NCBI GenBank assembly: GCA_963995505.1
Contig: OZ023197.1
Span: 13,638,475 to 13,702,474, forward strand
From: Hypericum androsaemum
Taxonomy: Eukaryota > Streptophyta > Magnoliopsida > Malpighiales > Hypericaceae
DNA: 64,000 nucleotides
Direction of reading: 5' to 3'
Positions within the stretch are counted from its first letter, which is position 1, and the number at the start of each line of letters is the position of its first letter. The notes below the pieces were generated by a model that made no database searches, was not told where the DNA came from, and was given only the letters and a program-made list of their open reading frames with translations. The position numbers were made by a program, and so were the translations under genes. Below, in pieces: positions 35,316-45,945 of this stretch.

Positions 35316-35780
35316 CTGGCCTCCTACCTTTGGAATGTTTGGTGGTCCCTGAACAAACTCATCTTTGAAAATCAAAGCCCCTGCTGGAATCAACTTCTTC
35401 TTTCAATCCTAAGGAATGTCTCTGAACGGAGCTTTTGGTCGGGACTTGCAGCTGATGTTCACTTCCAGGATGTGTGCTTGTTGCTGGACTCCTTCCTTAC
35501 GGATCAACAGGTAATTGGGGAATGCTTGTAGTTCTCGGGGCTGCCGTGTTTTGATCTCCTCTTCACAGGTACTTCTCTGGGCTGCACTACCGTCTCGGAT
35601 TTGTTTTCGTTGTTATTGATGTAATTTTGTTTCAGCTTGGGGCTTTCTTAGATGTCTTGGTCAATCACGTTGCAAACCTAGTTGCTTTCTCTGCAACTCG
35701 GTTTTCTTTGTACTGGGGGACTCCTGTATCTCTCTCTCTCTGTTTTGTGATAATAAAATTCATCTACCTCTCAAAAAAAA
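35316..35780 (+). mobile_element. 5'-truncated L1-type LINE with 15-bp target duplication
   Basis: Bounded by 'atcatgtaattattg' at 35301-35315 and 35781-35795 and ending in an A-run. The start encodes a C-terminal LINE piece (YLWNVWWSLNKLIFENQSPC), typical of the zinc-binding region after plant L1 reverse transcriptase, followed by an untranslated tail ending 'gtgataataaaattcatcta' and poly(A). The paralogous site near 49620-49640 has one copy of the target and no insert. Confidence 0.92.
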
Positions 35781-35925
35781 ATCATGTAATTATTGTAGTA
35801 TAGGTTGAAAAAAAATCGATTCCTAAACAAACTTATTCTATTTCTAGAAAACACAACCAAGCCATTATTGGGAGACTTAGATTCAAGTCCAGTTATATTT
35901 TCAGTTTTCCTAAACAAAACTAAAA

Positions 35926-36208
35926 GGGAAAATTATTCTCGGCCCCTTGGGATTTGCCTAAATTACTGTTTCAACCTCTCCTGTTTTGAAACCCAAACTT
36001 TGGCCCCCTAGTTTGCTTTTATTGAACTATAAGACCCCTGCCATTGATGTTTCGAAACAGCACAGAGCATAAAACAAGTTGATGTTCCGATGGCAAGGGC
36101 CTTAGAGTTCAATAAAAGTAAACTAGGGAGCCAAAGTTTGAGTTTCGAAACAGGAGGGGTTAAAACAATAAATTAGGCAAATCCCAGGGGGCTGAGAGTA
36201 ATTTTCTC
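35926..36208. mobile_element. Foldback MITE, MULE-type
   Basis: Left 'gggaaaattattctcggccc' mirrors right 'gctgagagtaattttctc', and the two halves are nearly complementary across the whole 283 bp. Flanks 'aaactaaaa' and 'aaattaaaa' (8 of 9 identical) fit a 9-bp duplication. The paralogous site near 49755 lacks it. Confidence 0.85.
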
Positions 36209-36565
36209 AAATTAAAATCTATAATTGGAGAAATAATTATAAAAATAAATGATGAACTTGTGATGATCAAAAACGGAAAAATTAACTTATATTTTTTTTG
36301 GAGAAAAGAAAGCAACTACACATACTTCATGAATCATAAAAAATAACACTTCACAAATTGATCTTGAATGCAAACTTTCTTTTTACTATTGAGCAAACTT
36401 TTTTTCTGTATATTTGAATTTTGATTGTATATTTTCATTTGGTTTCAAGGTATTTTTTTTAACGAAGAAAACAATTTCAATGGTCCATCAGTGTCACAGG
36501 TACCTCACATTTTTTCCTTTCTAAGTATCTATTTATTTTGTTTGTTATTTTCTTTCATTTTTTTA

Positions 36566-37985
36566 GGGAGAAGGACAGACAAGTACCCTGTAGTTTTATA
36601 TTTTTACAACGGGGTACCCTATGGTTTCAAATTGGTAATTTAGTCCCTGTGGTCTTCGAAAAAATTTTCGGGCAGGTCTAGGGTAGCTACCCGTCAATAT
36701 GGTCTTCGAACGATGTCGTTTTTGGTCCTACGTGGCTGACAAGTGGGTAACATGGTTAATTACATATTTAGTCCCCAATTTGTTTATATTTTTCAAAACA
36801 ACCCTTCTTCTTCCTCCACCATCCCTTCTCTCCCCACATACTATGTTCATATCAATTGTTTCATAATCCCAGTTTCCGTGTAGTTTTAGTAATATAAAAG
36901 CTGCAATTGACTAATTTCCTAACTGTAATTTCCATATATCCAAGTTTGAATTTTAATGACAAAAATTAGTAATACAAAAACCAAAAATTTCCTCAAAAAA
37001 AAGAAAGAAAAGCCAAACGCAAATAGGAGGCATGTCCATGGTTAGGGTTTTCAAAACTTTGTTGAAGCTCAACGCCATAGCCTCTCCTTCCTCTTCTTAG
37101 GCTCCGACCCATGCAAAATAAACCCCAGAAGAGACCCAACCCGACAAGCCCGACCCATCGGCTGATTCTGGTGCAGAAGCGTTCGCCATCACACTAACTA
37201 GAACAACGGTGACTCAAATATGCAAGGCAGCTGGAGACCGGTCGACCTGGGAATCTGCTCTTTGAGGCCCTCACACGGGCCGCCGCCATCTACATCCAGA
37301 ACTTTGCCGTCCAACCTCCCCGACCTTGTCAGCGCCCTCCACGACATCATCGCGCCGTCCACCGTCAACATCCTCCCCGGCGATGACGTCGTTTCATCGA
37401 AAAGGGAGCGGATTTGATTTGGGGGTCCGTCCACCTCCACCGTACCACTACACCTCCACCATCGTTCCGTCCCGCCTCGTCCCTTTTCCTTCATTAGTTG
37501 TTATAAAGTTTTGATCTTTAATTGTGTTGCATCTGCGATGAATGTGTTTGGAAGGGAAAAGATTCAATTTTTTTATGTTGGTGTTGGGTGTTTGTGTGGT
37601 TGAAGCAGATAGGATAATAAAGATAAAGATTGATTTTTACGTTTTGAACCTGGGAGTGAAATTGAAACATGGTTATTTTCCGGATTTAAAGGATGAAGTG
37701 GGAGAAACAGAGAGCGAGGATAGAGAAGGGTGGAGGAAGAGGAAGAATGGTTATTTAAAAAAATATAAATAAATTAGAGACTAAATATGTAATTAATCAT
37801 GTTATCCACGTGTCCATCATGTAGGACCAAAACGATATCGTTCGAAGACCATATGGACTGGCAGCTGTCCTGGACCTGCCCGGAAAAATTTTTAAAAATC
37901 ACAGGGACTAAATTACCATTTTGAAACCAGAGGGTACTCCGTTGTGAAAATGTGAAATTACAGGGTACTTATCTGTCCTTTTTCC
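36566..37985. mobile_element. Pack-MULE B, same family as Pack-MULE A
   Basis: Inverted arms share most of their sequence with Pack-MULE A ('ggacagacaagtaccctgta' at the left, its inverse 'cagggtacttatctgtcctt' at the right). Flanks 'attttttta' (36557-36565) and 'atttttttt' (37986-37994) fit a 9-bp duplication with one mismatch. The interior is different cargo, so one TIR family has captured two unrelated host sequences. Confidence 0.82.
37110..37410 (+). pseudogene. Captured fragment resembling a TAF8-type histone-fold (bromodomain-associated) protein
   Basis: In three successive frames the cargo reads ITLTRTTVTQICKAAGDRST, then EALTRAAAIYIQNFAV, then SNLPDLVSALHDI. Together these resemble a bromodomain-associated histone fold as in plant TAF8-like proteins (xxVAQIC..G.., ALEALTxxAxxYI, and a conserved xNxPDxVxALHDL). 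At least two frameshifts separate the blocks. The match is from memory of the motif and should be treated as tentative. Confidence 0.5.
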
Positions 37986-38137
37986 ATTTTTTTTATTTCT
38001 TAGATAGTCTTATCAATAAAGACTCTACTGTTCTGGATCGTGGATATTAAAATTTAATCGATAAAACTAAAAATTACAAACGAGAGAGACATGCCATTGC
38101 CTACAGACAGAGGCACAACCTCGATCAGAGGGAATAA

Positions 38138-38434
38138 TGTCACAAGCGGAAGCAGAAAAGATCAAAAATAGAGATGGAGATCAAGAAATAGAGATAGAGA
38201 AAGAAGGTAGAACGAGAGAGAATTGATAGAAGAGTAAAAAGATGTAATTTCTTATTATAATTTCAGAATACCTCTCCCTTGTAGAGAGTACTTCTATTTA
38301 TACTAATGTATACAATCGTTTTCCCGTCTAGAACCCAAACTGATTCTCCCGCCCAATTAACCTATTGGCTAACTAACTACGCCACCTCAGCATGATGCCA
38401 CCTCAGCTGGCTATTCCCGTCACAAGTCGTGACA
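38138..38434. mobile_element. Solo LTR with 5-bp target duplication
   Basis: Begins TGTCAC and ends GTGACA (perfect short inverted ends) and is flanked by 'aataa' on both sides (38133-38137 and 38435-38439). The 297-bp interior holds 'ctatttatactaatgtatac', a likely TATA region. No internal retrotransposon sequence is present, as expected after recombination between two LTRs. It is not related to the LTRs at 2.8 or 12.3 kb. Confidence 0.85.
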
Positions 38435-38540
38435 AATAATTTTGGGGATTGGATCGATCTCGAAACGGTCGATCGATTCGAAATAAAGCAAAAATAATTA
38501 GAATAATTCCCATCAAGATGCTATTTCAGAATTAAATTTA

Positions 38541-39081
38541 GGAAAAAGTACACATAAGTACCCTGTGGTTAAGCGAATTTGGCATTTAGGGTCCGTGGTT
38601 TAAAATTTTATATTTGAACCCTATGGTACTTTTTTTGAGACACATCAGTCCCGGGCAGCTGCCCGGCCATTTGCCAGCCCACGTGGATTCTACCTCAGCC
38701 TAAACGTCACCGTATATTGTCCTACGTGGACAATTCGATGTATATAGAAAAAAAGAAGCAAAAATGGATCGAGAAAGAACCAAAAAAAATCAAAAAAGAC
38801 CAAAAATGGATTAAAAATAAACCAAAAATAATAAAAAAAGACAAAAAATGGACCAAAAATGGATCGAAAAAGATTTATATATCGGACTGTCTATGTAGGA
38901 CAACATGCGGTGACGTTTAGGCTGAGGTGGAATCCATGTGGGCTGCCAAATGGCTGGGCAGCTGTCCGGGACTGAGGTGTGTCAAAAAAAAAATACCACA
39001 GTGTTCAAATATAAAATTTTAAACTACGGACCCTAAATGCGAAATTCGCTAAACTACAGGGTACTTATGTATACTTTTCCC
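38541..39081. mobile_element. MULE-type foldback element with perfect 9-bp target duplication
   Basis: 'ttaaattta' flanks both ends (38532-38540 and 39082-39090). Arms of about 200 bp are inverted repeats with 'gggcagctgcccggcc' against 'ggctgggcagctgtccggg'. The centre holds tandem A-rich units of about 20-25 bp built on 'aaaaatggatcgaaaaagaa', which create a lysine-rich ORF that is not a gene. Confidence 0.92.
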
Positions 39082-39383
39082 TTAAATTTACTTCCCAAAT
39101 GTAGTCTAGCCGTCAGAACATCTCATCATCAAAGGACTAATTGTACGAACATCTCATCATCAAAGGACTAATTGTACGACAATCACAAAAAAAATACTAA
39201 ATGAAGTAATTAAAAAAATCAATAAAAAAAGTGAAAGAAAAGATTTAAATATACCAAATTGTAATCATATATCTTTCGACCAATGACCAAACTCAAGAAG
39301 AAAGAAAAGATGATCTACTTAATCTAGTCTCCATCACATGGAATACTACACAAAAATATATCATTATTGGTCAAGAGAAGGTT

Positions 39384-39835
39384 GGGTCTGGATTGAGCAC
39401 GGAGTGAAGGAATCGATTCCGTACGGTTTGGAGTGAAAGGGGACCGCAGTGGCAAGCGTAGTTATGTGATAATGGCAAGTGCAGTTATGTGATAATGGCA
39501 AGTGCAGTTATGTGATAATGGCATGTGTATTTTGTGACAGTGGCAAGTCCCGTTGATGATAATGGCGCGCGTGGTTTTTTTCATTTTGGTCCCCCATATT
39601 TTAGCATTTTTGCAAAAAGGTCACACTGGCATGCGTAGTTATGTGATAGTGGCATGCACAGTTATGTGATACTGGCATGCGCAGTCACGTGATAATGGCA
39701 TTTGTATCCGGCCTGCGTTTGTGCGTGGCTTTTTTCATTTTGGTCCCGAAATTTTAGCGCGTTTGCAAAAAAGTCCCCGCGTGTCTTCATTCCGAACGGT
39801 TCGGAATCTGAGCATTCCGTGCCCAATCCAGACCC
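39384..39835. mobile_element. MITE with internal minisatellite and 10-bp flanking duplication
   Basis: 'agagaaggtt' occurs immediately before (39374-39383) and after (39836-39845). Ends are inverse: 'gggtctggattgagcacgg' and 'ccgtgcccaatccagaccc'. Inside, units of about 21-23 bp ('ggcaagtgcagttatgtgat' and 'ggcatgcgcagt') are repeated several times. It belongs to the same family as 33450-33753. Confidence 0.9.
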
Positions 39836-39845
39836 AGAGAAGGTT

Positions 39846-41220
39846 ACCCAGGGCTTAGGCATGGAAGGCGAAGATTTTGAACTCTTACTCCAAACCAAAA
39901 GCATAGGTGGACTAGTTTTAAATTTTTTAATCGGTACAATGTATTTTGTTAGGATTTGAATTTTGAATTTTCATCAAATTATCACATGTTTTATACTGAT
40001 AGGTCAAATTTTCTTTTGACTTGTTACAAAATTGCTTAAATGAGATATCTTTCGGATTCATGGCAAGTAATATTTTTACCCCTTGCAATTAAACATAAGT
40101 TAAATCACGAATTAAATGGGATCGATATTAAGTTGTTAACCTTATTAGAAACGCGTAATCAAACACAAGTTAATTTGGCTAAGCAGGCTTAAGTTAATTG
40201 GGTTAGTGCCATGTGGTTATTGGGTTTTCAAGCTTTTGATATGGACCTAGACCTGACCACGGTTCGAATTTGGACAAATTCGAATTCATCAAAGCATTAA
40301 ACCATATTCAATTCTTCACAAGACGAATCGAATACGAATTATGAATTTTTTGAATTCGAATCGAATTATAATCAAATTATAACCGGTTTTTTCCATTGAG
40401 ATTTATCTGGGCAGAGTTTCAGGTCACAGTTGTAACCTTGTACAACTCGTATAAGGGGATTCAACTTCGTCCACTTTTTCCATTTTTTCCCTTTCTTATG
40501 ACGTAATTCACAAGCTGGACTATTTTAAACCAATTTTAATGGTTAAAATTGTTCACTTGCACTGATCACACATATTCTATCTTTACCAAAAGAAGTCTTA
40601 AGTTAATTATGCTTAGCTAGCCACGACAAAAGTGATAATACTCGTAATTTACATCAAGCACGATCTAAGTCAACCTCAACAAAAAGATGTTCAATTAATT
40701 GTAATCATAAATTGTATGGACTATCGTTTTAAAATACGGATTTTGGTCTGTGTTCCAGGTCGTTCGGTCCGACCAGTTGGACCACAAATCAGACCAGATT
40801 TTTTGTAATATTTTTTTACTATTATTCGATAATATATAAACCAAATAGTTAAAATATAGGTTTCAAAATTCACATTTTATAAATATCAACTAATTTATAA
40901 TATATAAAGTTCATTTTTCTTTGTTGATTTGAAGAAATCTAGCATATGATATGACTTTTTTATTTTAATTTAGATAAAATCTGGTTAGACTGGGCAGACC
41001 AAGTCAAAAACTAGTGTGAACTACCAGGTCCGACCAAATTTTGGGCAGTTCAACTGGAGGCCATATAAACCTTAAAAAATGATCCGTTTTTATGGGCGAT
41101 TCACGTTTTTTAAAACTATGGTACGGACACCGTAGCTAAGAAACTCGTTCTCCATCCAAATATCATGTGCACAGTCACGTGCTTTCCAGTAATTTGAGAG
41201 TTTTAAAGTAAGTATTTTTA
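39846..41220. other. Intergenic DNA, partly paralogous to 47.67-48.02 kb
   Basis: 'aggcgaagattttgaa' (about 39866), the 'caaacacaagttaa' stretch (40158) and 'atgttcaattaatt' (40687) recur in the same order just downstream of the intact unknown gene. 40.73-41.11 kb has inverse-looking ends ('ttttaaaatacgg' and 'ttttttaaaact') around 'ccgacca'-rich sequence and may be another small transposon, related to a shorter stretch at 42.1-42.2 kb. No gene. Confidence 0.5.
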
Positions 41221-41606
41221 GGGTAAATTACTCTCAGGTCTCTCTAGTTTGCTAAAATGACTATTTTCATCCCTCCTGTTTCAAAACTGATACTTTAGTC
41301 CCCTAGTTTGATTTTATTGTACTCTCAGGTCCCTCGCTGACATCATCATTTATTTTATCATTTTTTAATTACTGGAAATTACATCCCTACCCTTAAAAAT
41401 TAGAGAAATTAATTTTTTCTTAAATTTAAAGTAAGAGTATGATAGTCATTTTCTTTATTAAAATATAATAAATCGAATGATGACGTCAGCGATGGACCTG
41501 AGAGTACAATAAAATCAAACTAGGGGGACTAAAGTATCAGTTTTGAAATAGGAGGGATGAAAATAGTCATTTTAGTAAACTAGAGAGAACTGAGGGTAAT
41601 TTACCC
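41221..41606. mobile_element. Foldback MITE
   Basis: 'gggtaaattactctcaggtc' at the left is the near-inverse of 'ctgagggtaatttaccc' at the right, and complementarity extends for more than 150 bp per arm, including 'ctgacatcatcatt' against 'aatgatgacgtcag'. The ends resemble those of the apyrase-bearing element at 1-1273. I see no exact target duplication. Confidence 0.8.
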
Positions 41607-42296
41607 TTTTTATTGTGCAAGATGTATGGTCGCGTGCTTTAGAGTAGTTTGTGGTTTTAAAATAGGGAAAAGTCCACTTTAGTACCTAGTGGTATAGTCC
41701 AAAATCACTTTAGTATACTGCGGTAAAAAATAGACTAATCGAGTCATACTTATTCCAATTAACGTCACTTAGGTCCACGGGCAGCTGCCCGAACCCTTCC
41801 CGACATGCCCGTCCAACTAAGCCAGCCACATCACCAATTTTTGATGATGTGGCCTCTCCCATCTCTCTTCTCTTTCTCTCTCTTTCTCCCTTCTTCTTCT
41901 TCTTCTTCTTCTTCTTCTTCTTCTTCTTCTTCCTCAAATTCAGGTTTGATTTAAAATGTCATCTTCATGTACTTCTAGACATGTTAAATTAATATTTGAA
42001 GACTTTGTTTGAAAAAATTGTATAACAAAGTTGATAAATATTTAAACTTAATTGATATTTAATTATTTTTATGCTAAATTAAATTTATTTTACTATATTT
42101 AATAATTATTTTAAAAAAGTTATGGTCTGACCGAAGATCCGATCGGGTGGACCGTGTGAACCAAAAAATAGAAAATTTACGGGTCACCTTCTGGTTCGAT
42201 TTTAAAAATATTGCTTTTAACCTTGAATAATAGGTAATTGAATTATTTGAGCAAAGTATTGAATTTAATTTATTTTAAATTCATCCTCCACTATAT
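41607..42296. other. Intergenic DNA with CTT microsatellite
   Basis: A one-sided transposon-arm-like stretch (41666-41870, with 'gggcagctgcccgaaccc') is followed by a pure CTT run at about 41890-41932. No gene. Confidence 0.5.
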
Positions 42297-42309
42297 ATTA
42301 ATTGATACC

Positions 42310-42414
42310 ACCGAAGGGCTTGTAGCCTAGCGGTACAAAGAGTTGTAAAATTCAAGGAGGTCCAAGATTCAACTATTGGCAAGGTGTAAAAAATTTTACT
42401 TTTCCAAAAAAAAA
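42310..42414 (+). mobile_element. tRNA-derived SINE with 13-bp target duplication
   Basis: 'attaattgatacc' flanks both sides (42297-42309 and 42415-42427). The body starts with an A-box-like 'gtagcctagcggtac' and a B-box-like 'ggtccaagattcaac', then ends in an A-run. About 105 bp long. Confidence 0.85.
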
Positions 42415-42427
42415 ATTAATTGATACC

Positions 42428-43227
42428 GTGAAAATGGGGAATATTTGAGTCATATTGATAAATCATGTAATATTTTAGTGAAAAGTAGCAAGTCATAAAT
42501 TGAAGTACAAAAACTTATAAATGAAAATAATAATAATAAAACCAGCGACTACAACTCCGAGCCCAGAGATTAGTGCCTAGGAGGTAGTCCTTCGGGCATA
42601 ATGCTTCGAAGTTAGGCGGGTAGTCTTCCAGGCGGGTATTGCGTAGAGGGAGTGGTTGTAAATTGTAATTGGGCCTTTGAGCCCAAATAGGACATACAAC
42701 TAAAAGTTCACTACAGGTAAATAATTTTATAGCTCAAAGAATAATAGTCTTTGGTAGGAGTTGGGCTTCAATTGAAATTCGTTTTCGTAAAAATAGTTGT
42801 GCTTGAAAAAATTGATTAATTAAAAAAGTCTTTCGATTCATTTTTTCTGGTTCAAAATGGTTATGCATTGCGTAGTTAAATATAAAATGGTTGCACCATT
42901 TTTTTAATTTCTTATACCATCTTATCCTTCAAATTTTTTTTTACAAGTGTATGAATATTAATACTCCATGAAGTTGCGTGTTCTTCAATTTTGATAAAGT
43001 AATACTTGATTTCAACCAAAATGATTATTCGCCAATAAAGTTATGTTCCCCTAGGCTAAGTTAAGCAAAACTGAACTTGTATTGCTGTATACAAGTATCC
43101 TTGCTTGGAGAAATTAGATACTATACTTTTACCAAATAAAATATTTACCGTCTATTTTTCAAAAATTCCACCCAACTCAAAATTTTATTAATTGACTTGA
43201 TAGGTGTCATCTTTACAAGCAAACAAT
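42428..43227. other. Intergenic DNA downstream of F-box copy 2
   Basis: Includes a GC-richer scrap at 42540-42690 and a region (42.95-43.15 kb) similar to 1.975-2.16 kb. No coding sequence recognised. Confidence 0.5.
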
Positions 43228-45366
43228 TTAAAGTAACACTAGTTCAGAAGGTATATTACGCCTGTAGTTGTTCAAGTATTCAAATTCCTCAAGCTTTCCG
43301 CCGGTGTCAAAAACAAGTTTCTCAAGTGATTCCGCACACGAAACCAAGTGCTGAGCAAGTTTCATCTCGCATCCAATCCCACCAAATCCGACATATTCAA
43401 TCACTTTCAGGCATGGATGCTTGCACTTAGTAGCTTCTTCCATAACCGCGGTCATGCGGTTATAGTTTTCCTGTCATTGATGCATTCGACAATGAGACGT
43501 TCAACTCGCAAAACAACTGCAAACTTGAAAGCACGGCCATGGAATAATAATAATAATAGAAGAGAAGACCGAGGAGGACCACAAAGTAAGAGGAGGTACG
43601 GGTAGAACGGGTGAAGAAGGTAGATGAGAAGAGAACACTAACCTCATTTCTCCTTGAGGTATCGGGCACGCATCTTTGCTGTCAAGAGAAAAGGGTTGCA
43701 TTAGCTCAACCAACTTTACATTGAGTGAGCTGTATGATCCCGACGTCGGGATCATACAGCTCACATAGCCAAAAGGGAAAGAGATCTGACCTCAACTACA
43801 AATTTTTTTAAACGAGGGGCACTCTTAAGCAGGCAACATGGCCATAGGAGAACGAAGAAGCGCCTCGAATACATTTTAACTTTCACCTCTTCAAGCTTAA
43901 TAAGCATGGGAAGCTGCCGAGAGTAAGACGTACTTTCTTCAACTGCCTACAGACATAACCGCAAACTCAAATGTATGTTAACACAAACATTTACAAAAAT
44001 AAACATAAAAATGAGGCATACGGACAGGCTTTTGTAATAGGGCCTTCCGTGTGCATATTATTGCTCCGCAGCTAATCTGGCAATAACCTTTGTTATATGT
44101 CAAAAATGGAGCTCACCAAGAAGATGTAGCTAAGCGGAAAAAAAATTGGATTATCTTTCTATTTCACCAAACAAGCAACCTAAAGAAGTGACTCTTCTCA
44201 AAGAAGCCCATATATGATTACAACCACCTAGAGGATTAAACGCAACATTACTGTAACGTGCAAGTAATAGCGCTTACCATGGAAGTCATTTCAAATTCAA
44301 GACTCTTCAGCTGGGCGAAATAACCTCGAAAATGTGGCAAGGGACGTTGCCGCAACTCGTCAACAATCTGCTTGAAGTAAGTGCCAGATATGCCCAGATG
44401 TTCTACACGAGGAATGCTGGTCAAAAACAGAGCCTCCTTTGGGCCATCATACTTGAGAGTGATCAGATTCGGAGCAGAAATATCAAGTTTTTCCAGGGGC
44501 GAGCAACCGAGTACTTGCAGGTACTTCAACTTGAGTGATGGCCCGACGATTCTGAGATACTGGCATGCAGCCTTCTTCAAAGATATGAACTCGAGCAATG
44601 GGCATATAGACAGCAAATATTCAACAGTCTGGCCGTCAATATCCACAAATTCTAAGGAGATTTCCTTGAGGTTCCATATTCCGAGGGTGCACGGGAGATA
44701 AGCATCAAGGTCCAAGCAAGGAAATCTAGAAAGCTTGTCAGCGCTAGGAAATTTGTAATTGTTATCTGGAGTACGTCCCCGAAATTGTCCGAAGTGCAAG
44801 TGCAGCTTCTTCACTCGCAGCCAAATAGCACGCATAAGCCAGAAGTCAACAACCCGAGAAAATCTTGAATCCAAGTCATAGCAGACACTGAAACAATCGA
44901 GTTCGGGGCCGGCGAAGGATATAAGAGTGGAGTGCACCCAATTTAGATAGGGCATTCGTTTATTTTCAACATGTTGGCACTTGAAATGACACCCTAGAAA
45001 TGCTCCTGGTCCATCATCATGATAGACCTTGTCCCAAGCTTCCAAACCATGGGGAAAGACCAAGTTACCACCTAGGGTGTACCTCCACATATTTCTCCAT
45101 CTCCGAGACAGCACGCTGCTTCTCATTCTCTGTTTCAAGTCCAAGAGGGGCAAGATACAATCGATGATAATATCGTCGGACAATTTGTTGAAGCAATATG
45201 GGCCCGAGTATGCAAGCTGAGAAGGAATGTTGAGGCAATCGGGGCCTGAGCAGACACGCTGAAAGAAATGAAGAGGAAAAGGAAGCAATTAGCAGAAACC
45301 CAACTACCAAATGGCATAACGCGTATAAGAATTGACGGAAACCTGTTTGACCTTCCGATGCGCCAT
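43228..45366 (-). CDS. F-box/FBD/LRR-type protein, copy 2
   Basis: Inverted paralogue of the 13.95 kb gene and likewise a predicted SCF subunit. Minus-strand exons join in phase: 45366-45343, 45258-44278, 43946-43791, 43678-43643, 43470-43228, giving 479 residues with GT..AG throughout. It opens MAHRKVKQ. The F-box reads LSDDIIIDCILPLLDLKQRM, then SSVLSRRWRNMW. Compared with copy 1 it has 14 extra residues from an internal near-repeat before the F-box (RVCSGPDCLN .. LAYSGPYCFN) and a longer FBD tail (IEYVGFGGIGCEMKLAQHLV). Exon 4 is diverged: 12 codons against 14, in a different reading sense, though both remain open. The probable 5'-UTR exon at 45.83-45.94 kb is not the one used by copy 1. 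A reading frame surviving over five exons argues for a functional gene. Confidence 0.83.
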
Positions 45367-45829
45367 AACTTTGTTACTGGACGAACAAGGAAGGAATTAG
45401 CCTTACTGCAACAAGCTAACAAGACAAAACACTATAAGCGATCGAAGACACGTGATCATAAAGGTATGTAATATTCCCCAACATAACAGATCAATTAATT
45501 AGTTCAATATTCATCATTATTATAGCCCTAAGCAAAATTAAACGAAGCACGGAGCACGAGACAACAAAATAAAAACAGTAAAGATTTAGTGCCATATTGT
45601 CCATCCCTAAGAAGAGATAACGACTAAGACAGATGATAAACACAATGTGATTATTGTCTGGTCCTACCCGCATTGAATCTGTATTAATCAGTCGATTGGG
45701 CTGATATAAACCAAAAAAGTGATTGATTGTCGAGTAGCAGTGAAACCGTCAATCCTTCCTATATGGTATTTCATATATAGTATATGCATGGTATTACGGG
45801 AAACTAACTAAAAATACGATCGGTACCTG

Positions 45830-45945
45830 ATTACTTCAGCAACGGCGGCGGCCTCTAAACTCGATCGGATTTCAAAACCACGACGCTCGAACTAGGGAAT
45901 TAGGGTTTTGGGAGTTGGGAACGAGAGAAAGGTTAGAGGGATGAT
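45830..45945 (-). promoter_or_regulatory. Leader-exon module M3, likely 5'-UTR exon of F-box copy 2
   Basis: Minus strand contains 'aaaaccctaattccctagtt', 'gagcgtcgtggttttgaaat' and the end 'gaagtaatcag', then GT. An acceptor ('cttgttgcag') lies at about 45405, just upstream of the F-box start codon, so splicing would join them. Confidence 0.6.

Noticed and set aside
38717..38920. Lysine-rich 67-codon ORF
   Set aside because: Direct product of the A-rich tandem core of a foldback element.
39440..39700. Regular repeats resembling a CRISPR array
   Set aside because: Units are contiguous and degenerate without unique spacers, lie inside a MITE with target duplication, and the DNA is a plant nuclear genome.
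43741..43756. Perfect short palindrome 'gacgtcgggatcata' region around 43740 beside 'gatcccgacgtcgggatc'
   Set aside because: A striking 18-base palindrome but isolated, within an intron of F-box copy 2, with no repeat or protein context.
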